Shown: piece by piece, positions 55,028 to 64,000 of the stretch
Position numbering within the stretch: the stretch's first letter is position 1
Layout: every line of letters begins with the position of its first letter
The notes under the pieces: generated by a model
The model's database searches: none
What the model was told of the DNA's origin: nothing
What the model saw: the letters and a program-made list of their open reading frames with translations, nothing else
Assembly: GCA_963971575.1 (NCBI GenBank)
Contig: OZ020616.1
Location: 496,001 to 560,000, forward strand
From: Liopterus haemorrhoidalis
Lineage: Eukaryota; Arthropoda; Insecta; Coleoptera; Dytiscidae
Length of the DNA: 64,000 nt
Direction: 5' to 3'
Position numbers and translations under genes: made by a program

Positions 55028-55748
55028 GGGGGTAGACCACAGTAGAGGCAAAAAAAAGTCATTTTTTGGATTTTTTTTTTCTAAAAAACCAAACAAGATA
55101 TCGAAATTCGGTAAAAAGTTCTATATTCTATAGGTATTTGACATTCTTTGTGAATTTTTTCAGAATTTTAAATAACAAAATGGCGGCTCCCCAGCGATTC
55201 TCCAGAGACGCTTTTTTTTTTTTTCTTAGCTGCGCGGCCGTAAAGTTTTCTCCTGAAATTTTAAAATTATGATCATCAGCCAAGAAAATTTCGATAAAGC
55301 ATCGTAACAGCTAGAGAAGTACGTAGGATTTTTTTTTTTAAATTGATTTTTGCAAAAATGGCGTCATTTTGAAAAAAAAGTGGAAAAAAATCCGAAAAAA
55401 ACGCTCGAAAATTGTTAATAACAATTGAAATAAAAAAAAACCTACGTACTTCCAAGTAGACACTAGTTGTGAATATGCTGTAAAAATTTCAAGTTGATCA
55501 AACAAAAATTGTTTGAGATATCTTTACGGCCAGTTTGAAAAACGTTATTTCGAGAAAAACGCGTTTAAAGTTTAAAGTACTTAAGAGAAACAGTGAAAGG
55601 CGCCGCGCTACTTTTAAAATTTTTAACCCTTAGAAGTTTTTTCATTATATGACACTTTGCCACGTGATTTCTATGATGATAAGGTATAGTTTAAAGCAAA
55701 AAAAAAAAAAAATTCGATTTTTTGAAAATTCTACTGTGGTCTACCCCC
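55028..55748. mobile_element. TTAA-target MITE (GGGGGTAGACC)
   Basis: Ends GGGGGTAGACCACAGTAGA and TCTACTGTGGTCTACCCCC with TTAA at 55024-55027 and 55749-55752; 721 bp. TTAA targets occur in piggyBac and Kolobok elements. The G-run terminus favours Kolobok, but no transposase is present. Confidence 0.88.
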
Positions 55749-55926
55749 TTAAGTAACCCGATTGGCAACATAGCGTTTGATCTGGCAAGATTTAGGACGC
55801 GGGACTTGGAGTGGCGGCAGGTGAACATGTGATACGCCTTCAGTACGAGTTTGAACTCGCTAAAGTAATTTTCTTGTCCGTAACGATTTTTTTCATGAAA
55901 TAGTTTTTTCTAATGTGTTCTAAAAA

Positions 55927-56445
55927 TGAGTGACATTCATTTCGAGCAACGGTGTGCTTCAGACTTGGGCACAGTGCAACGGAAGTACTTCATCTTGAAG
56001 AACCGATGAAAATGTCGACAGAATCCAGGATTTTGTGCGTTCAGATCGTCAGTTGATAGTCAGAATGATCGTGGAAGAGTTGAATTTGACTCACACTACC
56101 GTTCATCAGATTTTGACCAATGAATTGGGGATGACAATGCGCCTTGTCACACAGCAATTTCAATAAACAAGTTTTTGGCCAGTAAAAACATTCCTGTGGC
56201 CTCCTTATTCGCCTGACTTGAGTCCTTGTGACTTTTTCTTCTTCCCAAGATTGAAAAATCACCTCAAGGGACGTCATTTTGGGACACTTGAAAACATTCA
56301 AACGCCCGTAACTGATCAGTTGAAAGCTATTCCAGTATCCGAGTTCCAGCACTGCTATGAGGATTGGAAGAACCGTCTCCAGCGCTGTCTGGTTTCCAAA
56401 GGAAGTTATTTTGCATATCCGAGCAATATCAGAAATTATCTATAG
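55927..56445 (+). pseudogene. mariner-like transposase relic with core deletion
   Basis: MSDIHFEQR starts the frame. TVHQILTNELGM is followed at once by a DNAPCHTAISINKFLASKN segment in another frame, then DFFFFPRLKNHLKGRHFGTL and ENIQ at the C-terminus. Several frameshifts and stops are present, and the region between the helix-turn-helix and the second catalytic aspartate is missing. Ends of the element not identified. Confidence 0.75.
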
Positions 56446-56788
56446 TCCAGGCAGTACGTAATTTTCGAAATAAAAATTTGCGGGAGTTTTGGAAATTGAT
56501 GCGATTATTAAATCTGCCAACATTTGCCAACATTTTTATTTTTTGCAAATATCTCCGTTCCATTGCAAAATTCGAAAAAAAAAAATATATATATATATAT
56601 CTATACCAAATTAAAGAGGAATAAATTCTCTATAACTAAGCTTTCATAAGTTTTTTTGTAGGATGAACGGTTTCGCCGCTAGAGCGTTGCAAAACTGCTC
56701 AAATTTCGAATTAATGAAAAATATACTTTTCGCTTCAATTAACGCAAAAATATTATTATTACATCAATTCTGTTCATTTCACAAAATA

Positions 56789-58098
56789 CAAGGTGTCTCA
56801 AAAGAAATTTTATATTTATTTAGCTTACTGCGTGAACGCAACGTATCCGAGGGGCGCGGGGGTTATGTCAATCGGTAGCCCGGCTCTTGGGAATTCAGCC
56901 GCTATGGAGCGTTTCTCGGGAGCAGACCGCGCGTTATGCGTGCGAGAGTTTTACAAAAACGGTGATTCGGCGACTGTAGCGCGTAGAAAATTCTGCAGTA
57001 TTCGAGGTTTTCGCCACTTAAATGATGCGCCAAGCATTCCTCTCATTCGACATTGGGTTAAAAAGTTTGAAGAGACTGGTACAACGCTGGAGAAATCAAA
57101 ATCCGGGCGACCTAGGTCATCAAGAACGGTAGAAAACGTGGAGAATGTTAATCAGTCTGTTCGTGACGACCCGAACCTTTCAATTCGGAAGCGCGCAAGT
57201 GCTTTAAATGTGCATAGATCATCATTACATCGCATTATGCACAAAGACCTAAAGCTGCACCCCTACAAAATTCAATTGGTGCAAGAATTAAAGCCCCAAG
57301 ATGCCAGTCAGAGGCTTAATTTCGTAAATCAGGTAATTGAGCGATTTTCAACGTTTACCAACATTTTGTTTTCGGATGAAGCTCATTTTCATCTTAATGG
57401 CTACGTAAATAAGCAGAACTGCCGCTACTGGAGTGCAACGAATCCGAAACGCAAACATCAGAAACCCCTACATTCGCCTAAAGTGACCGTATGGGCTGCG
57501 ATGTCAGCGCGAGGAATTATCGGCCCTTACTTTTTTGAAGACGAAAGGGGGCGTGCAGTTACAGTGAATTCAGAGCGTTATGTGGAGATGTTAGACAACT
57601 TCTTGGTACCTGAACTGCAAAACTTTCCTGGCTATAACCAAAGAACATGGTTCCAACAGGACGGAGCAACTTCACACACGTCCAATATGTCTCTGCCACG
57701 TGTTCGTGAAATTTTCTCAGGCAAATTGATCTACCGGAGAGGTGACATAAATTGGCCTCCACGCAGTCCAGATTAAACCGCTATGGACTTTTTCCTATGG
57801 GGTTTTCTTAAATCTAAAGTTTACGCCAATAAACCGACTTCACTGGCGCATTTGAAAGAAAATATCCGTCACGAAATGGCAGCCATCCCTGAGTCCACCT
57901 GCCGAGACGTCATAAGTAATTTTACTGTTCGATTAAATGAGTGCCGAGAACGCGAGGGTCTACATTTAGATGATATTATTTTTAAGAAATAAATCCCCAA
58001 AAAGTGTATTTTAATAATTAATAAACATTTTTTCTATATACGGCTTACTTTTTTTTTAATCGATCCACTAAATATAAAATTTCTTTTGAGACACCTTG
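56789..58098 (+). mobile_element. full-length rosa-type (DD41D) mariner
   Basis: Ends CAAGGTGTCTCAAAAGAAAT and ATTTCTTTTGAGACACCTTG, about 30 bp and near identical, with TA at 56787-56788 and 58099-58100; 1310 bp. It contains one transposase frame spanning most of the length, broken by a single stop. This is the best preserved autonomous-type element in the window. Confidence 0.93.
56904..57992 (+). pseudogene. DD41D mariner transposase, one nonsense codon
   Basis: 362 codons from ATG (MERFSGADRALCVREFYKNG) to TAA. An N-terminal helix-turn-helix (residues about 1-60) and a linker (SGRPRSSRT) are followed by a second HTH (LSIRKRASALNVHRSSLHRI). The catalytic core follows, with FSDEAHFH, WFQQDGATSH and, after SPD, TAMDFFLWG. 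Counting from QQD to the MD aspartate gives 41 intervening residues, so DD41D, the rosa family spacing. Codon 291 (57774-57776) is TAA where the family has leucine, splitting the core just before the third aspartate. No other damage seen. The start at 56904 fits the family N-terminus better than upstream ATGs. Confidence 0.9.
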
Positions 58099-58699
58099 TA
58101 TACGGTTGTTTTTAATTATTTTTTCTGGACTAGTAGTAAAATTTTCGTCCTGGGCTTTTCACTGGTTCTGACCGCAATTATTGTTGAAGGAACTGTTAAA
58201 TTTAACATGTTCTAATATAATTTTGTTGCTGGATAATTTTATCATGTATAAGGCCAGCTTTTTTATTTCCGTTCGCAACTTAAATTTTAATTTGAAGAGA
58301 ATTTTCCAAACAGTTTTTAAATAAATTAAAAAGTAACGTTAGCTTTCTTTATGATAGAGTATGACAAAAGCGAGATTTTAAATTAACACTGTCTGATATA
58401 ATGTCACAGAGAATTTACCCAATTACTAGCCTTTGGAACGGAGTTCATTTTAAAATGTAAATTTAATATCTTCCATAATATTTTATATCCTATTTTTAAA
58501 GACAATTCCTTCCGAAAAAGGGTTAATTTATGCAGATTTTTGTTTAAAGGACACAGATGTTAGGCACATATAATTTCGGAAAGGTATCTGCGCATATTTC
58601 TAGCCGTAAATGCCATCGCAAGTATCGATACTTTGTATCGGTGTCGTTACATAGTGTGATACCTCTGACATCTATCAGGAAGAGAAAATATTCCCAATT

Positions 58700-59075
58700 T
58701 ATAAAATTCCTCTTTTTTTTGGTTCATATCTTTTCAAATTTTTTAACATGGTTCATATCTCCAAGTGTCTTGTTTCCTAAAAAGTTTCCAGTGGCCGAAA
58801 TAAATGATAGTAGGAGGGAGCAATGTCTGGTGAGTAAGGTGAGTGTGGTAAATCCTCCCAACCAAGCTCGGACATTTTTTCACGTCTCTTTTTTATGCAG
58901 GAGCTCTTGAAGAATAAATCCTCTTCTATCCACAATTTCTTTCCGTTTTCTGATCAAGGTTCGATTCAGTCGATCCAATTGTTCATAGTAGAGATCAAAA
59001 TTAACACTCTGCCCCGGACATAATAAATTATTTCTATATAGGGCCTTCCAGATAGGGTTTCATCATCCAAGCATA
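58700..59075 (-). pseudogene. mariner DD34D transposase C-terminal relic
   Basis: On the minus strand, GQSVNFDLYYEQLDRLN is followed by a frame break. ELGWEDLPHSPYSPDIAPSY then follows, with YHLF, RPLENFLGNKTLGDM. The SPDIAPS-x-YH motif is the mariner third-catalytic region, but the catalytic aspartate is replaced by tyrosine (PSYYH), so it would be inactive. Element ends not found. 58099-58699 and 59076-59657 hold little else (a remnant of the 43826 MITE near 59560-59635). Confidence 0.8.
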
Positions 59076-59657
59076 AATTTCTTGATTTAAATTTATTAAA
59101 TCACTGTTGACATGTGCGTACACTTAGTTTATCACTATAAACAAGAAAATGTTTCTTGTAGCAACTGTAGCAAATTTTTTTATGGTACTCATACAACATT
59201 AAGCAGCGTAAAATATTTTGATGGAAATTCTTCCACCATTTTAAAATGTAAGGGTTTAAAATGAAACGAAAACAATAATTAAGTACTCAAGATTACAGAG
59301 TTTAACCAAAACGCAAAAGACGTCTGTTTAATTTAGCGAACAAGTGGTGACTAGTTCGCATACTGCACTAATAATAATAAAAACGAATGAACTTTCCGGT
59401 ACCTAATATTAAATGTAACAATTCCATCAACAATAATTGTATTCAGAACCAATGAAAGGCCCAAGACGCATTTTACTTCCGTAAGTAATAAAAATTAGGG
59501 ACTTTAGTCCAACCGATTCCCTGAAATTATGCAGTGAACCGATTCATTTAAATCTGGTGAGCTAGATTACTTCGGTCAGTGTACTGATCCGGCTTAGTGA
59601 GCTAGCACTATCATGAACGATCCATCTTTAACCAGAATGCTACAGTGCAATATTCTA

Positions 59658-59842
59658 CAGTGCATTTCTTTTATCCTGCAATATAGGTATTATCGTTACT
59701 ATAGTAATTGAAATCTGACAGCAATGTAAAATTGCGTTTCTTTTATTTGCAACATAGGCGATTTAACATTGCTGTCAAAATATAACGGGGGAAACCATGC
59801 ATAATAATAATTTCAATGTTACAGGATAAAAGAAGTTCACTG
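59658..59842. mobile_element. TA-type MITE (CAGTGmATTTCTTTTATCC)
   Basis: Ends CAGTGCATTTCTTTTATCC and GGATAAAAGAAGTTCACTG, TA at 59656-59657 and 59843-59844; 185 bp. A shorter relative is at 15222-15334. 59845-60564 shows nothing recognised, although an open frame reaches 60136. Confidence 0.85.
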
Positions 59843-60564
59843 TATCTTAACAGTTTTCTTTTCTTCGATTTTCAGTGTTATTTAGACGGTCCTACTGATT
59901 GTTCGTCTTTTTCCGTATCGCAAATATTTTCCGTTCCTATTGCGGAGGTCTGCAATTTTACGCATAGAATGTCAATTGTGTTCGGGGGAAATTTATGTAT
60001 TCAGGGAAAATCCCACCTCAAACGAACGAGAAAACTATCCGAAACATCGGTCCCAAACCCACAAGATTTAGGGTTTGTCATTAGATTTGCTGGGACAGCA
60101 AAAACAAACTATTATTTATGTTATAAAAAAAAATAATTGCTTATCAAATTTAACAGGACAACTTAATGGAAGAAACAACAAGATTACAAGTTTCTTAGGC
60201 AAAACTAATAACCTAAAAAAAAGTCACAATCTACTGCAGTGGTGTCACAAGATTATTATAGTAAAGGTTGTCTTGTAACTTGTAGAGGTGGGCGAAGTTA
60301 CGCGTCATATGTATGCTAACGGGACGTCCGTCATTGTTTATCCTATATGTTATACACACGTGAAGTTTGATTTTAGGCTATAAATATAAAAATATCATTT
60401 AATTTTTTTAATTTCTACTTGTTTTAATTTGTTTTTTCTTCAAAATGAATGTTTCTTCGTTCTAAATAAATTTTCTTACATTTATTTTTGATGTGAAGAG
60501 AATAATAAGTGAAATATTTTAATATTTTAGTTTTAGGGTGTCCCCCCATACCTACCCTAATATA

Positions 60565-60801
60565 GGGTGACCATTTTCTTAAGAAGCCAATGCGGGACAG
60601 AGCAAAAAAAGGTCGTCACTTCCCAAATGTAAGTGAAGAACAAAAAAAAGGTCCTCACCTCCCAAATCCAAGTGAAGAACAAAAAAAAAGGTCATCAAAT
60701 ACAAGTTACAATGCGGGACAAAATGTTAGAATGCGGGACTTTTGCGGGACGCATCTTAATGCGGGACAGTCCCGCAAATAGCGGGACGAATGGTCTCACC
60801 C
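60565..60801. mobile_element. GGGTGACCATT MITE, copy 3
   Basis: Ends GGGTGACCATTTTCTTAAG and CGAATGGTCTCACCC, TA at 60563-60564 and 60802-60803; 237 bp, opposite orientation to copies 1 and 2. Two to three minisatellite units (aaaaaaaggtcctcacctcc plus caaatccaagtgaagaac). The open frame 60590-60781 is the repeat. Confidence 0.88.
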
Positions 60802-60803
60802 TA

Positions 60804-62400
60804 CCATAATATTCATCAAATTGAAAAAATGCGTAAACAAATAAGATTCGTTTTCTTATAAACAATAATTATTCTATAGTTTTTTCTATTAAGATAGTTC
60901 TGTTTATAAATGAAATATTTTAAGTTTTTTAATACCAGTTTTAACCCAGAAACACCTCCTAAGAAAGTAAATTTTGAGATATCATACTTATATTTGATCT
61001 TGGTTCTAGTCTATTGTACAAATTTTCGTTAAAATACGTCCAGCCGTTTTTAAAGACAGATATAACCTCCAATTTTATTAATTACTATATTATTATAGCA
61101 ATTTGTTTATATATTTTTATTTAAATATACCTAAAATTATATTTGTATTCGATTTTATTGTTATTTATTAACTATAATACAATTACCCATCACCTTAAAT
61201 TTTGTATAAATCAGTATAAAATTTCATTAGATTTTTATGTATAATTAATTCAGTAGAACTGTCTTGAAATAAATATCTATTATGAATATAGTCAATAAAA
61301 ATATTTAAAAACATACAACATCTATATAATTTTGTATGCTAGTTTGAACTAAGCAGACATGTGACGTATTCCCTCTCACGCTCTGATTGGTCAGAAGTTA
61401 CCAGACAACCTTTACTTGGATAATCTTGGTGGTGTCCAACTTTTTCCCATAGTAGTCCCACCACTATGGGATTTAACAGTTTGTAATAGTTTGTAAAGAA
61501 GGTTGAAGTATAGTCCGTACCAAATTAGTTTTGAAGAACGCAATAAAATAATAAAAGTTAGGGAACTCATAAAATTACAATAGAAGTGATATGGATGGTA
61601 GGGATTAGTTTTTCACATTACGCATCTTACTTAAAGGATTAACAAAAACAAGTATACTTATTTATAGTTAGTACTTAAACGTATGTATGCGCCACTGACC
61701 GTTGACTGTTTACAACGTGGTTGTAAACATGGAACCTAGTTCTTTTGTAGTTTAACAATGTGATTATAGTCATACGGGATTATTGTTTTATGCCGATCTT
61801 CAAAAATAATATGGTATGTTCTATAACAAGGGCTTGTGTCCAAGAAACCTGTAACTTGTCCGACTTTGTCCCTTTTATCAAGCCAACTTTGTCTTTTTTT
61901 CTCAAGTCTACTGACGCCGTACCCCTTTTTAACGTGCGCCACTGGGCATTTCAGTTAAAGAGTTGAATTTTAAGCGTCTTTATTTCACTGGCATGATTTT
62001 CTAATGATGTTTAATTTAACCCTTGGAAGAAAGCGGTGCCGCGAGACCTGGGGGACTCGCTAATGCGATTAGGCAGAATTTCAGATTTATAAGAAGATTG
62101 GTGGTTGTTCTAAATTAATTTTCAGTCCTTATTTATTTTTATTTTTAATAAGATTCATTAGTTTGTGCTTTACTTTTTTTAAGAGCATTCTTCTAAGATG
62201 CTTATTATTATTATTTTTATAATTAATATTAATTAATTACCTGGAAAAATAATTTTAAGTTATTGTCGAGAATTTTTTAAGTAGCTCCATTTTTAAAAGG
62301 ATATATTTTAATTAATATCGCGCATATACCGAGTGTTACATTTAATTGGGAATGTACGGAGATTTCGAAAACTACAAGATATACGATTTGGGTTAAACTA
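60804..62400. other. no gene recognised; possible piggyBac left end
   Basis: At 62016-62050 TTAA is followed by cccttggaagaaagcggtgc, resembling a piggyBac-type end, but no matching right end was seen. A 68-codon minus-strand frame (61942-61736) has a faint pattern of copia-type polyprotein (SWLDKRDKVGQVTGF), too weak to call. Confidence 0.35.
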
Positions 62401-63225
62401 TGGTCTATTTCAAAGTAGAAAAATGTGTGTAAGAAGATAGGAGCTGTTTGTCCTTGCTTCGGATTGGTTTAGATCGTCATCCCTATTACACTGTAAAAAT
62501 ATTGTTTTTAGTCCAAGTTGACAGATGTTCAGTGTCGTACATTGGAAATATATATTATTTATATTATTTAATTTTTCTCATATATTTTGTTATTATTTAC
62601 ATAGTTAGACTTTTATTTATATTCTTGGCGTAGATTTTATGGAGAAAATTCTCCATGTAATTTGTTTTTACGCAGTTATATATTTTTTAGATTATCTGAC
62701 ATATAAATATTTTTTGACATTTGACATTTAACAGATCAAGAGAGAGGACTAATGTGAGGCCAAAAGACAGCCCAGCTGATTGTGCCCAAAGAAGAAGTTA
62801 TTGATATAATTTTTAGACCTTCATATATACATATACTTTTAATTTTTATTTACAATAATTATTTAAATAAGAAACTTTAGCTCTGAAGATATATTGTTTG
62901 TTTTATTGCTTTGTTTAAACTCTTTTAGCCAAATCTCTCTTTTTATATAAAGTACATAATTTTTAAAATTAATATTTTTTTCAAATTTCCCATTAAACTG
63001 AATGTATGTCGCATAAATAACGTAAGTGTATTATCTGCCTTGTTTATTTCAATATCTTATTAACCTTTTTTATATTTAAAAAAAAAAAATCACTTGCTAA
63101 CCCAGTTGCTACGCCCATGCCCTAGTTGTAACTTATTTTAAATTTCCCGCTATACTGTATTTGATCAGTGTAAATCGTACTCGGTTCGCAGCGCTATCTA
63201 CTTTGTTCTACTTTGAAATAGACCA
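62401..63225. mobile_element. TA-flanked element, copy 2
   Basis: Same ends and interior as 39190-40018, 825 bp, same orientation, TA at 62399-62400 and 63226-63227. The few differences (single bases and short T-run changes) indicate recent spread. Confidence 0.9.
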
Positions 63226-63249
63226 TAGACCAAATTATTACTATAACTA

Positions 63250-63656
63250 CAGTCTGTTCCAAACGGTTAAGCGGAACTAAATGGGAATTTAGTTCTTTTA
63301 GGTTGTCACGAGAAGGGACCTTGCTTGGGATATTTCATTTTTCACGTTGGGATGTCAAAATTTAAAATTCCAACAATGAAACCATGGAAACGAATGACAT
63401 ATGTCAAAATTAAATATTTTTTTTAGATATTTTAATGACAAAAAAATAAATAAATGGGAAATTTGTATTAAGAATGACACAAAAAATCAAAATATAAAGA
63501 AAATGACATTTTAAAATGATATTAACCTTAACAAAAAAATGTTTATTGTAAGTACGATTTACAAAGCTTAAACAAAACGGCCGAAAGGCACGATTTAAAC
63601 GATGAAAGTAACTAGATTGCAAAATCTAGTTCCGCTTAACCGTTTGGAACAGACTG
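63250..63656 (-). mobile_element. CAGTCTGTTCC MITE, copy 4
   Basis: 407 bp, same orientation as 37993-38399 and almost identical to it. TA at 63248-63249 and 63657-63658. Confidence 0.93.
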
Positions 63657-63658
63657 TA

Positions 63659-64000
63659 GTACTTTTGAATAGCACTTCATTTATTTTGATAAAATGCATA
63701 GTACATTATAAAAAAACTTAAATTCACCAAAAAATATATTAAGTAATAAACTGCACTCGTTAGTCGTGAAGTTCTTACGTTTTTGCCTTTTTTCCATTTT
63801 GTAAATTCAAATGACAAGTGACACTGACAGCAATATTTTTAAATTTTGTTTTTGCAATATTTTTTCTTGACATAAAATAATAGTAAAAAAAATAAAAAAA
63901 TCCCTAGTAATTTTGTATTATGATCTTTCCATAATTACTCATTTGCGTAATGGACATAATGAAATGTTTCATTAAAATTTGTTCATTATTTTTATGAATA
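63659..64000. other. no feature recognised
   Basis: AT-rich to the window edge. Confidence 0.5.

Noticed and set aside
61736..61942. copia-like polyprotein fragment
   Set aside because: The match is a faint pattern only; no integrase, reverse transcriptase or LTR nearby.
38153..63622. Conserved 70-codon frames MQSSYFHRLN... at 38.2 and 63.4 kb (and 15.8 kb)
   Set aside because: They are similar because the CAGTCTG MITE recurs; the frame starts in its terminus and shows no domain.
34762..64000. Upstream tomosyn WD40 exons
   Set aside because: No stretch matching the N-terminal propeller was recognised; short exons could still have been missed by eye.

Overview
This is a non-coding-rich, AT-rich window of an animal nuclear genome, almost certainly an arthropod and most likely an insect. 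The evidence is split genes with GT/AG introns, an insect-like tomosyn gene, and a dense load of insect-type DNA transposons (mariner/rosa, piggyBac, hAT, Helentron-like, Harbinger-like and ISL2EU-like). Nothing in it looks bacterial. I do not name a species.

The only clear host gene is tomosyn (syntaxin-binding protein 5 family), on the minus strand. Six exons can be placed between 34761 and 9760: A 34616-34761, B 34197-34380, C 29957-30419, D 16750-17109, E 14835-15150 and F 9760-9855. Every junction is GT/AG and all six phases fit. They encode the end of the linker before, and most of, the second half of the protein up to the segment before the R-SNARE tail. The N-terminal WD40 exons must lie right of the window and the R-SNARE exons left of it. 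A GC- and CpG-rich patch at about 26.5-27.2 kb, inside the C-D intron, carries an ATG-started open segment. Its splice phases equal those of exon C, so it is a candidate alternative exon or alternative first exon.

Positions 1-7296 hold about 150 copies of a 48-bp satellite monomer arranged as a giant palindrome: left arm direct, right arm inverted, centre near 2902. The array ends in a pogo/Tigger-like DNA transposon terminus with a TA at 7507, and it sits in the tomosyn intron downstream of exon F. Monomer variants occur in mirrored order in the two arms, and the right arm has been enlarged by higher-order duplications.

The rest (7.5-64 kb) is a patchwork of transposable elements, many with readable target-site duplications. 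There are hAT MITEs with 8-bp TSDs (9434, 20225, 23299, 24100, 25194, 28874, 32992, 36612, 41429) and a TA-flanked MITE family in four near-full copies (10381, 15784, 37993, 63250). Six copies of a Helentron-like non-autonomous element carry a GACA microsatellite. Harbinger-like, CACTA-like, ISL2EU-like and TTAA-type elements also occur. Coding relics include a nearly intact DD41D rosa-type mariner (56789-58098, one stop codon), several internally deleted mariners, piggyBac nested in hAT, LINE, Ty3/gypsy and Penelope fragments. Nested insertions give filled/empty-site pairs that prove several element boundaries. Apart from tomosyn exons, I see no intact host gene right of 34.8 kb.
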